Source: Cerasibacillus sp036516575
GTDB lineage: Bacteria > Bacillota > Bacilli > Bacillales > Amphibacillaceae
Reading direction: 5' to 3'
DNA length: 64,000 bases
NCBI RefSeq assembly: GCF_036516575.1
Contig: NZ_DATBTY010000006.1
Coordinates: forward strand, 143,424-207,423
The translations under genes and the position numbers were made by a program. The notes beneath the pieces are model-generated. The model did not search any database, was not told where the DNA came from, and worked only from the letters and a program-made list of their open reading frames with translations. The stretch's first letter is position 1; the number at the start of each line of letters is the position of its first letter. This document shows, piece after piece, positions 10,601-16,820 of this stretch.

Positions 10601-10872
10601 TCAATGGCTTTTTCAACGGCTTGAATATCCGTTTGTGATAACCCTTTTTTGTCATGAAAAACGAGGACCGCGCTTGATGTATCACCATCACTATCTTCAG
10701 TCATTTGTGCTAAAAGTTCATTGGCTTGTTGTGATGGGGCATCTTCAGGAGCAGTGATTTGCCCTTTTTCACGGACAAGCTCTTGTAAATTAGGTGCCAA
10801 TAGAAAAAGTGCGGTTGCCGCAATGACCCATAAGGCAATAATAAGCCAACGAAAACGTAAGACATGTTTCAT
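7687..10872 (-). CDS. MMPL/RND-family transporter with long coiled-coil domain (YdgH-like)
   Basis: A 1061-aa membrane protein with two blocks of six helices. Each block carries the RND/MMPL proton-relay Asp-Tyr pair: GIGTDYCILIISRYKEE near residue 247 and ALGIDYSIFLMDRFNEY near 965. Between them lies an unusually long extracytoplasmic region (about 440-800) of LxxGxxxL/Q heptad repeats, typical of the pore/YhgE-like coiled-coil segments, predicted to form a long helical stalk. It follows a marR gene by 19 nt, the same pairing as ydgG-ydgH of B. subtilis. Substrate unknown; candidates are lipophilic drugs, fatty acids or cell-surface lipids. Confidence 0.9.
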   Translation of the reverse strand: MKHVLRFRWLIIALWVIAATALFLLAPNLQELVREKGQITAPEDAPSQQANELLAQMTEDSDGDTSSAVLVFHDKKGLSQTDIQAVEKAIDRLQENEDSLAISNILDFRKHKEIESQTVSEDGTTIIVPFHVSFSDQEIEQSQSAIYKTLEDIKVDHYLTGEDYINQDIITNSEEGLRKTEIITVGLILVILFIVFRSFVAPLIPLLTVGMSYLAAQGIVAILADSVDFPLSTYTQIFMVAVMFGIGTDYCILIISRYKEELANHESKIDAVIATYQGAGKTILYAAIAVLIGFSTIGLSTFSLYKSAVAVAIGVLVVLIALFTLVPFFLSLLGNQLFWPFHKQVEHKESRIWGFAGKFSWYRPLWALIIVLVITVPAIISYDGTKSYNNLEEIGDSYDTVKGFNLIADHFGPGQAMPVTVYMTSNEPIESRSNYQDIERITAEINKLDGVQEVRSATRPAGDIIEDFLVDEQTDLIADGIKQSTDGLTDVQDGLKEASKEIKAAKPQLSEAEDGINQLKAGTLEAKSGIDDVKKALITIQEGMKSGALGAKEVKDHLTTIKQNFDESISGNKQILKGYQALAKGLKDFGKIDLNTGQFGKPEDLNRFVQALEQLRGPIDAIHHEAIKANPQLQKDETYLRTYGSTHVMIDGMIEEINKLKKQFITIQKELGQLGQLSNQVEKEVIQPLNKLNQNFSAIIKGQEQLSAGIGELIGGLDELHSGLSQAYDGQGQVTKNLPQLSDGLNRILNGQDELKKAFSTMEKELDTLSNGLSEGADGLGKIEDGLTDMKDFLKDFNTEEHEPFVYIPQEALNHEDFIDGTKPYLSDDLTITKWDVVLTVNPYSVKAMDMIDKIEAKTNEAKQDSVFAKSDPKLGGVTSTNYDLQNISDDDYKRTAILMLIGIFIILILLLRSLIMPIYLIGSLIVTYLTSMAFAEFIFVNLSGYDGLTWAVPFFAFVMLIALGIDYSIFLMDRFNEYKTMEIKEGLLTAMKNMGTVIISAAIILGGTFSAMLPSGVLSILQIATVVLTGLFLYAFVMLPLFVPIMVRIFGKINWWPFMK

Positions 10873-10891
10873 ATGGTATTTCCCCTTTCAT

Positions 10892-11332
10892 TTATTGATA
10901 ATCTGTTTCATCCATAAGTCGAGCCAATCGTTCTAAAGATTGGATGAAGCCTTTAATTTCGTCATCCTCAAATTGTGATAAAAGAGGTGTAAAAGCTCGT
11001 ACTATTTCGGTTTCTGTAAAGTTAACCAATTCTTTTCCTTCATCAGTGACTTTCAAATAAATATTACGACGATCGCTCTCATCACGAATACGGTGAATCA
11101 AACCTTTCTTATAGAGACGATTTACTTGATTGGTAACAGCACTTTTCCCGATGCCAAAAGCATTAGCGATTTCCGTACTCGTACAGGGCTGGTTCTGAAG
11201 GACATATTGCAATGTGGAAAATTGATCTGTTGTAATATCTTCATGTACTTTTTCTTTCATTATTTGATTAATTTTGCGATAAACCGCACTAATAGCAATT
11301 TGATATCGACTTGCTAATTCCTTAAAATTCAT
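10892..11332 (-). CDS. MarR family transcriptional regulator (YdgG-like)
   Basis: 146-aa winged-helix regulator. The recognition region reads TSTEIANAFGIGKSAVTNQVNRLYKKGLIHRIRDESDRRNIYLKVTD in the central third, the standard MarR HTH-wing with the DxRR motif. Start placed at 11332 because AGGTGATG is correctly spaced there; an upstream in-frame ATG at 11359 lacks a site and sits in the promoter. First gene of the operon with the MMPL transporter, so very likely its local repressor; ligand unknown. Confidence 0.93.
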   Translation of the reverse strand: MNFKELASRYQIAISAVYRKINQIMKEKVHEDITTDQFSTLQYVLQNQPCTSTEIANAFGIGKSAVTNQVNRLYKKGLIHRIRDESDRRNIYLKVTDEGKELVNFTETEIVRAFTPLLSQFEDDEIKGFIQSLERLARLMDETDYQ

Positions 11333-11369
11333 AACATCACCTACTCTAAAATAGTTCATCGGTTAAATA

Positions 11370-11384
11370 GTTCACTAAGTGAAC
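11370..11384. promoter_or_regulatory. Probable MarR operator
   Basis: Perfect 7-bp inverted repeat GTTCACT-A-AGTGAAC immediately upstream of the marR-mmpL operon, with an extra half site GTTCA at 11354-11358 downstream. Size, symmetry and position fit autorepression by the MarR protein. Confidence 0.7.
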
Positions 11385-11787
11385 AATTACAGCATAACAG
11401 GATAACATGATTGAAGCAATGCTATGATAAAACTTTCGAAAAGTGTTCATTTCTATGAATCTAATTTGTGTAAAATCGTTTTAATTTTAGTCATATTTGG
11501 CTTAATCGTGTGCTAATAAGAGATATTACGTCCATAAATTAAGAAAGCGCTATCTATTTTAGATTAATCGTTTTATATGAAGGTTATTCGCTGTAAATCT
11601 GTTTTAATGACGTTTGCGATTCACTTCCTTGTTCGATATCCTTGATAGTGTCTTACTTTTGCTGCTTTATTTTCTTCAATATTGCCTCTCTTAGAAACTC
11701 ATAAAATAATAGTTGGTTTATCTCGTTTATTGTTTATATTTTAATCATCAAAAAAACAATTAAAGTATGGAGGAATTAATTACATTT
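11385..11787 (+). other. Intergenic region before the betaine importer
   Basis: About 400 bases without a credible gene. A weak sigma-A-like promoter is possible at 11713-11742 (TTGGTT, 18-bp spacer, TATTTT) pointing at the binding-protein gene. No operator or riboswitch motif is recognised. Confidence 0.35.
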
Positions 11788-12783
11788 ATGAAACGAATAT
11801 TAATGTCAATATTGCTATTATTTGTATTGATTCTATCGGCATGTGGTTCAGATGAATCATCAAGTGATATCAATACAATTGTATTTGCTGATGCTGGTTG
11901 GGATAGCATACGTATTCATAATCATATTGCACAAACGATTGTTGAAGAAGGGTTAGGATATGATACAGACGTGACAGCAGGATCAACTGCAGCAACGTAT
12001 CAAGGATTGCGTAAAGGCGATATTCAAGTATATATGGAGATTTGGACAGATAATTTAATCGAGATTTATGAAGAATCGATTGAAGCAGGTGATGTAGTTA
12101 AAGTATCAACTAACTTCGATGACAATGACCAAGGTTTATACGTACCTACTTATGTTATTGAAGGTGATCCAGAACGGGGCATTGAGCCGAAGGCACCAGA
12201 TTTAAAGAGAGTAGAAGATTTAAAGAAATATCCTGAAGTGTTTGAGGATCCAGAAGACCCAGGACGTGGTCGGATTATTAATGGACCAAGTGGTTGGTCA
12301 GTTCAAAAAACAATCTCTGAAAAAATCAAAACATATGATTTGGATGAAACAATGAATGATTTTGTTCCTGGCTCTGATTCAGCTGCGGTAGCGGATCTTG
12401 TTTCAGCATATGATGATGGCAAAGGTTGGGTTGGCTATTATTGGTCACCGACATGGGTAACAGCTAAATATGATTTAACATTATTAGAGGAAGACCTATA
12501 TGATGAAGAGGTTTGGAATGAAAACAAATCAACCGAATTTCCACCGAATGATGTTGTAGTTGGTGTCAATAAAGATTTACCAGCTCAAGCACCAGATGTA
12601 GTGGAATTTTTAGAAAAATATGAGACAAGCAGTGAGCTAACTGAAGCAGCTCTTAAATATATGCAAGATGAAGATGTATCTGCTGAGGAAGCAGCTGAGT
12701 GGTGGATGAAAGAATATGAAGATGTTTGGACAAAATGGGTTTCTACTGAAGTAGCGGAAAAAGTGCAAGAGGCACTCAATTAA
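11788..12783 (+). CDS. Glycine betaine/proline ABC transporter, substrate-binding lipoprotein
   Basis: 331-aa lipoprotein: signal peptide MKRILMSILLLFVLILSAC with lipobox LSAC, then an OpuAC/ProX-type binding domain (VFADAGWDSIRIHNHIAQTIVEEG; VTAGSTAATYQGLRKGDIQVYMEIW). Several Trp residues that could form the aromatic cage for the quaternary amine are present (for example SGWSVQ, GWVGYYWSPTW, EWWMKEYEDVW). Start chosen at 11788, the first Met giving a proper signal peptide, with GGAGGA 13 nt upstream. Gene order is binding protein-permease-ATPase, the reverse of B. subtilis opuA. Substrate is inferred from family; other betaines or choline are possible. Confidence 0.9.
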   Translation: MKRILMSILLLFVLILSACGSDESSSDINTIVFADAGWDSIRIHNHIAQTIVEEGLGYDTDVTAGSTAATYQGLRKGDIQVYMEIWTDNLIEIYEESIEAGDVVKVSTNFDDNDQGLYVPTYVIEGDPERGIEPKAPDLKRVEDLKKYPEVFEDPEDPGRGRIINGPSGWSVQKTISEKIKTYDLDETMNDFVPGSDSAAVADLVSAYDDGKGWVGYYWSPTWVTAKYDLTLLEEDLYDEEVWNENKSTEFPPNDVVVGVNKDLPAQAPDVVEFLEKYETSSELTEAALKYMQDEDVSAEEAAEWWMKEYEDVWTKWVSTEVAEKVQEALN

Positions 12784-12785
12784 AG

Positions 12786-12827
12786 TGTTGGAAGCAGCTG
12801 ACCGGTATGGACAGCTGCTTTTCAACA
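12786..12827 (+). promoter_or_regulatory. Strong intercistronic hairpin between binding protein and permease
   Basis: TGTTGGAAGCAGCTG pairs with CAGCTGCTTTTCAACA (one bulge, 11-nt loop). It is followed by A-rich rather than T-rich DNA, so it is not a standard terminator; it may protect the binding-protein mRNA from 3' decay or lower downstream transcription, as seen in many importers needing excess binding protein. Confidence 0.6.
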
Positions 12828-12842
12828 TTAAAAAATTTAATA

Positions 12843-12878
12843 AGAGGTGAGATGGCTGCATAAAGCAGTCTGTGTATG
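12843..12878 (+). promoter_or_regulatory. Structure-bridged ribosome binding site of the permease gene
   Basis: The only Shine-Dalgarno-like sequence (AGAGGTGAG, 12843-12851) is 25 nt from the ATG at 12876. Between them a 6-bp stem with 5-nt loop (GGCTGC at 12854-12859 with GCAGTC at 12865-12870) would bring the site to about 7 nt from the ATG when folded. A stop codon in frame at 12861 excludes a longer protein. Confidence 0.45.
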
Positions 12879-13736
12879 GGTAGTTTTCCTGATATAAAAA
12901 CAAATTTAGGTGAATATGCGGATTTTATTGTAACGTTTTTAGATGAAAAGTTTAAAGGTTTGTTTGAAGCCATCTTTTATATTACATCGCGAACAATAAA
13001 TGCCATTGATGGTTTCTTAGTATGGCTGCCTTGGTGGGTGTTTATCGCTCTCATCATTATTTTAGGTTCGTATTTTCGTTCCGTGTTTTCAGGGATTTTG
13101 TACGGTCTTTTTGTCTTTCTAATAGGGACATTTGGTCTATGGAATGAAATGATGACAACGATTGCGATAATGACAGTTGGTGTTATTATTGCTGTTATAA
13201 TCGGTATTCCAACAGGGATTTTAATGGCTTATCGAAAAGGCTTTTCTATGGCAATGCGTCCTTTATTAGATGCGATGCAGACAATGCCAAGTTTTGTTTA
13301 TCTTATTCCAGCGATTTTTTTCTTTGGATTAGGGAACGTATCGGCCATATTTGCGACACTTATTTATGCATTACCACCTGTCACTCGATTGACAGAATTA
13401 GCTATTCGTCAAGTTGATCGTGAAGTCGTCGAATCAGCCCTTTCATTTGGTTCATCAAAAGGACAAATGCTTCGTAAAGTTCAATTACCTCAGGCTATGC
13501 CCACCATTATGGCGGGTGTTAACCAGACAACGATGATGGCATTGTCAATGGTTGTTATTGCTTCCATGGTAGGGGCTAAAGGATTAGGTGAACAGGTGCT
13601 TGTAGCGATTAATCGAATCGATATTGGATTAGGATTTGAAGCTGGTATTAGTATTGTCTTTTTAGCGATTATCATTGATCGGATTACAAATGGAATTGCT
13701 AATAAATTTCAAGGGAAGAAGGGGGTGCAATCATGA
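12876..13736 (+). CDS. opuAB: Glycine betaine ABC transporter permease (OpuAB-like)
   Basis: 286-aa membrane permease of the betaine/proline importer. N-terminal amphipathic segment, then about seven hydrophobic helices; the binding-protein-dependent permease EAA loop reads EVVESALSFGSSKGQMLRKVQLPQAMPTIMAG (about residues 195-226), where it contacts the ATPase. The N-terminus lines up with OpuAB, supporting the ATG at 12876 despite the absent close ribosome site. Overlaps the ATPase gene by 4 bp. Works with the lipoprotein upstream in osmoprotection. Confidence 0.93.
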   Translation: MGSFPDIKTNLGEYADFIVTFLDEKFKGLFEAIFYITSRTINAIDGFLVWLPWWVFIALIIILGSYFRSVFSGILYGLFVFLIGTFGLWNEMMTTIAIMTVGVIIAVIIGIPTGILMAYRKGFSMAMRPLLDAMQTMPSFVYLIPAIFFFGLGNVSAIFATLIYALPPVTRLTELAIRQVDREVVESALSFGSSKGQMLRKVQLPQAMPTIMAGVNQTTMMALSMVVIASMVGAKGLGEQVLVAINRIDIGLGFEAGISIVFLAIIIDRITNGIANKFQGKKGVQS

Positions 13737-14902
13737 CAAGTCATATTAAATTAAACCGTGTAACAAAGATTTTCGGACCTAAACCACAATCTGTCCTTCC
13801 GCTGATTAAAGATGGTATGTCCAAAGAAGAGATTCTTAGTAAGACAAATCATACAGTCGGTGTGTATAATGCTAGTTTTGAAGTGAAAAAAGGTGAGATT
13901 TTTGTCATTATGGGGTTGTCAGGCAGTGGTAAGTCAACATTAATACGTTGTTTTAATCGTTTACATGAACCGACATCAGGGGAAATTTATATTGATGGTG
14001 ATAATATCGTTTCATATGACGAAGCTGAATTGACAAAAATGAGACAAGAAAAAATTGCCATGGTGTTTCAGCATTTTGGTCTTTTTAGTCATCGAACGAT
14101 TTTGGAGAATGTAGAGTATGGCTTAGAAATTCGGAAAGTACCAAAGGATGAACGCCGTAAAATAGCTATGAAAAATATTGAAATCGTCGGATTAAAAGGT
14201 TATGAACAACAATATCCAAATGAATTATCTGGTGGGATGCAACAACGTGTTGGCCTAGCTCGGGCGCTTGCAAATGATCCCGATATATTACTAATGGATG
14301 AACCGTTCAGTGCGCTGGATCCGTTAATCCGCCGTGAGATGCAATTAGAATTAATTCATATTCAAAAGAAGTTACAAAAAACGATTATTTTTATAACACA
14401 TGATGTGAATGAAGCATTTAAGCTAGGTGACCGGATTGCTGTCATGAAAAATGGAGAAGTTGTTCAAGTTGGGACATCTGAAGAAATTATTAATGAACCG
14501 GCAAATGATTATATTAAAGAGTTTATTAAAGATATTGATCGGTCAAAAATATTACAAGCTAAACAAGTGATGACTAACTCAGCACCAATTATTAACGAAA
14601 CTGATTCGTTGGCAGATGTTCAGAGTTCATTAAAGGATAAACAAATGAAGGATATTTGTGTTGTTGATCAAGAACAAAAATTAAAAGGGATTGTCACATA
14701 TGATCAAGTGATGAATGCTCATCATAATACATCTATTAAAGAAATCATGGATACTGAATGTGTCGTTGCATCCCAGGACGAATATATTCATGAGCTTATT
14801 CCAAAAGCGACTCAGTCATCACATATTTTACCGGTTGTCAATGATAAACAGAAAGTTGTTGGCATACTTTCAAACCGGGATATTTTAAATTGTTTAGTTT
14901 GA
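13733..14902 (+). CDS. opuAA: Glycine betaine ABC transporter ATP-binding protein with CBS domains (OpuAA-like)
   Basis: 389-aa ATPase. Walker A GLSGSGKS (about residues 62-69), Q-loop QHFGLF, signature LSGGMQQR, Walker B ILLMDEPFSALD, switch His in THD. The N-terminal extension (KIFGP...LIKDGMSKEEIL) is characteristic of the OpuAA/ProV group. C-terminal tandem CBS domains occupy about 275-389 (QVMTNSAPII... and KEIMDTECVV...), the ionic-strength or c-di-AMP sensing module in OpuA-type importers. Strong GAAGGGGG site within the permease gene. Confidence 0.95.
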   Translation: MTSHIKLNRVTKIFGPKPQSVLPLIKDGMSKEEILSKTNHTVGVYNASFEVKKGEIFVIMGLSGSGKSTLIRCFNRLHEPTSGEIYIDGDNIVSYDEAELTKMRQEKIAMVFQHFGLFSHRTILENVEYGLEIRKVPKDERRKIAMKNIEIVGLKGYEQQYPNELSGGMQQRVGLARALANDPDILLMDEPFSALDPLIRREMQLELIHIQKKLQKTIIFITHDVNEAFKLGDRIAVMKNGEVVQVGTSEEIINEPANDYIKEFIKDIDRSKILQAKQVMTNSAPIINETDSLADVQSSLKDKQMKDICVVDQEQKLKGIVTYDQVMNAHHNTSIKEIMDTECVVASQDEYIHELIPKATQSSHILPVVNDKQKVVGILSNRDILNCLV

Positions 14903-14952
14903 GAAAATAAGTAGTCGTTAGGACTAAACCGAAGCTAAATAAGAAAAAGACC

Positions 14953-15158
14953 TGGACAAAATGAGCTGTCCCAAGTAGACAGTGAAAATAATTAAAATTG
15001 ACTTAAGCGGTTTTAGCTCTTTATTCAGAGGGCTAAGACCGCTTTCTCTTTTTTGATAGCTTTCGTAATTATAGAGGTCAATGTATTTATCAATTTCTTT
15101 TGGAAAATGCTCGGCAATATGCGGAGGATTTATACGTTTATATCGTGTCTTTTTTTCT
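14953..15158 (-). pseudogene. Relic of an IS3-family transposase with its right end
   Basis: Read on the minus strand, an open stretch encodes TRYKRINPPHIAEHFP, then KEIDKYIDLYNYESYQKRE and SGLSPLNKEL, which resembles the C-terminus of IS3/IS150-group OrfB (YIxxYNxxRxQxxLxxLSPxEYR). It runs into an IS3-like terminal sequence (CTGTCTACTTGGGACAG, 14965-14982 region) as such transposases often do. A hairpin at 15007-15042 lies inside. The rest of the element is missing; the tandem array begins right beside the break. The assignment is by motif only. Confidence 0.6.
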
Positions 15159-15163
15159 GCGAT

Positions 15164-15590
15164 ATCGCATTGAAGTGTTCAATGATATAAAAGTCGGCGA
15201 TGTTGGATGAAATTAACTCGCATTGGGGTGTTCAATGTTATGTAAGTCAGTGATGTTAGTTCAAGTTATATCGCATTGAAGCGTTCAATGATATGTAAGT
15301 CGGCGATGTTGGATGGATTTAGCTCGCATTGGGGTATTCAATGTTATGTAAGTCAGTGATGTTAGATGAAGTTATCTCGCATTGAAGTGTTCAATGATAT
15401 ACAAGTCTGTACTTCGAGGCGTAATGATAACACCTATGATATTCATAAAAAAGAGATCCACCCCTAAGGAAAGGAGTGGATTATTATTTTTAGTGATTGC
15501 TAGGAATATTTATTTTTTAATAAAAAACTATACAAGATATGATGTACCAAGCTTTGATCATTATTTGATGCTAGTTATGTCACAGTCTCT
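15164..15590 (+). repeat. Composite repeat element, copy 1: 53-bp tandem array plus conserved flank
   Basis: Five units begin at 15166, 15219, 15272, 15325 and 15378, exactly 53 bp apart. Each starts CGCATTG and holds a core such as CATTGAA-GTG-TTCAATG (17-bp palindrome). Odd and even units differ (GAAG versus GGGG; GTCGGCGATGTTGG versus GTCAGTGATGTTAG), giving a 106-bp higher-order repeat. The last unit runs into a flank (about 15410-15590) with GGCGTAATGATAACACC, a hairpin ATCCACCCCT/AGGAGTGGAT at 15456-15481, and CTAGTTATGTC. The same array and flank recur inverted at 33290-33768. An open frame over 15382-15609 is judged not to be a gene. Confidence 0.85.
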
Positions 15591-15647
15591 TAATTTTTTC
15601 ATAGAATGATACGGTGATTTATATAAACAAATAGGAATTTAAAATAT

Positions 15648-16202
15648 CTATTCACGTGTAATGACATCAACTTTTCCTGTTCTTGGATCAATCACAAGGC
15701 CGTGAACTTTGATGTATTCAGGAAGTAAAGGATGATGACGAATGATGGAGACACTTTGTTTGACAGAATCTTCTACACTTTCAAACCCACTAAATTCCTC
15801 TTCAAAATGAATTCCAGAACGTTCAATTGTTTGAATAGTTTCCTGTTTGACTCCATTTTCAATCATTTTTTCTTGTAATTTAGAAGGAATTGTATGGGAC
15901 ATGCCACAGTCATAATGACCAATAACAACCACTTCTTTTGCGCCAAGCTCATAGATGGCAACAAGGATACTTTTCATTATAGTATCGTAAGGTTTTCGGA
16001 TGATTGCCCCAGCGTTTTTTAACATTTTTACATCGCCATTCTTAAGATTTAATGCTTTTAAGAGTAATTCGATTAAACGTGATTCCATACAAGTCAAAAT
16101 GACCATTTCTTTATTAGGTGGGCTATTCGTTTCATAAGGCATATATTTTTTATTAGCTACAAATTGTTCGTTATATGCCAACATATCATCTAAATGTACC
16201 AT
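15648..16202 (-). CDS. Beta-carbonic anhydrase-like protein (YtiB type)
   Basis: 184-aa protein of the beta-carbonic anhydrase fold, interconverting CO2 and bicarbonate through a zinc bound by two Cys and one His. Seen: Cys38 in TCMESR, then GHYDCGM supplying His and the second Cys near residues 95-99. The usual Asp of the CxDxR dyad is Glu here (CMESR), a conservative but unusual change at a residue that normally gates zinc hydroxide. Length and overall pattern fit YtiB. Start ATG 16202 has GAGGAGG 7 nt upstream. Activity is therefore likely but not certain. Confidence 0.85.
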   Translation of the reverse strand: MVHLDDMLAYNEQFVANKKYMPYETNSPPNKEMVILTCMESRLIELLLKALNLKNGDVKMLKNAGAIIRKPYDTIMKSILVAIYELGAKEVVVIGHYDCGMSHTIPSKLQEKMIENGVKQETIQTIERSGIHFEEEFSGFESVEDSVKQSVSIIRHHPLLPEYIKVHGLVIDPRTGKVDVITRE

Positions 16203-16294
16203 ATGTATTCCTCCTCGTGTAGTATGTTTAGGCGTTAATTTTTCGCCTTTTCAATCTGACTCATTCATAAAAATTTGTCTCTTCTAGTGCACCC

Positions 16295-16424
16295 GTTACT
16301 TTCCAATGCAGGCGGACGCTTTCCTAAGAGCTTCTTGAATCTCTTCACTCGCAAAAAAACTCGTTCTTGGGTCTCAAGACGCGGGCTTTTATCGCAGGAG
16401 TCGTCACCTTCCGTTCCAAGTAAC
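16295..16424. repeat. Dispersed Bacillaceae intergenic repeat, degenerate copy A
   Basis: About 130 bp bounded by the inverted repeat GTTACTT / AAGTAAC. Internal words CAGGCGGACGCTTTCC, TGGGTCTCA and CGCAGGAGTCG match a repeat I recognise as common between genes of Bacillus and relatives. No protein coding is credible in it. It lies between the carbonic anhydrase and bmr regions. Confidence 0.6.
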
Positions 16425-16522
16425 TTGGTTCTTTTATTATACTATTTCACCATAGTGAAAACCAATATGTATAACAGATATCGTAAAAAAATCTTATCTT
16501 TATAAAAATTTTAAAAAAACTC

Positions 16523-16551
16523 TTGTCATTTTAGAATATATATATTAAAAT
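16523..16551 (+). promoter_or_regulatory. Promoter of the bmr leader
   Basis: TTGTCA at 16523-16528, 17-bp AT-rich spacer, TAAAAT at 16546-16551; predicted start about 16558, some 35 nt before the leader peptide. Confidence 0.6.
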
Positions 16552-16593
16552 GCATATTGTGACATAAAAAAAGGATGAAAGAGGGTCATACAG

Positions 16594-16674
16594 ATGATTA
16601 TATTAAAAAATGAAACCAAGAAAAAGTTCATAATTTGTACCAGCATGATGGAGTTGATGGATTCCTCATCTTGA
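16594..16674 (+). CDS. Leader peptide of the bmrCD attenuator (BmrB-like), 26 aa
   Basis: A 26-codon frame starts with ATG at 16594 behind GAAAGAGGG and stops at 16674. The peptide is basic at the start (KNETKKKF) and ends SMMELMDSSS. Its last third and stop codon lie inside a strong stem (16640-16680, arms CCAGCAT/ATGCTGG), so ribosome position would decide RNA folding. In B. subtilis the homologous exporter bmrCD is controlled by translation of a leader peptide, bmrB, through ribosome-mediated transcription attenuation under translation-inhibiting antibiotics; by position and design this is the equivalent. No sequence identity to BmrB is claimed. Confidence 0.55.
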   Translation: MIILKNETKKKFIICTSMMELMDSSS

Positions 16675-16775
16675 TGCTGGGCTAATACATCTGTGGCTCC
16701 TTTATGGTTAATTGGAATAGAATAGTGTTATTTATTCTAATTGTGCATGCGTCATAGGCGTATGCCTTTTATTTT
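16640..16775 (+). promoter_or_regulatory. Attenuator hairpins upstream of bmrC
   Basis: Three structures follow the leader: the stem at 16640-16680 overlapping the peptide's 3' end, an AT-rich hairpin at about 16711-16743 (AATTGGAATA with TATTCTAATT), and a terminator-like stem GCATGCG (16745-16751) with CGTATGC (16759-16765) followed by CCTTTTATTTT. A terminator about 45 nt before bmrC and an overlapping peptide gene are the expected parts of an attenuator. Confidence 0.55.
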
Positions 16776-16820
16776 GCCTGAAAATCATTTAGTGAGCGCA
16801 GAGAAAGGGTGAAACCAACC

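Noticed and set aside
13490..13675. Antisense frames inside conserved genes (for example in opuAB, odhB, bmrD)
   Set aside because: They overlap well-supported genes on the other strand, lack ribosome sites and resemble no family.
15166..15410. CRISPR array
   Set aside because: Repeats are regular with a palindromic core, but the intervening sequences are near-identical copies of each other, not unique spacers, and no cas gene is present. The same holds for 33490-33768 and 63626-64000.
15382..15609. 75-aa frame in the flank of array copy 1
   Set aside because: Begins inside a repeat unit, passes through the hairpin, has no ribosome site, and the matching frame in copy 2 is shifted over most of its length.
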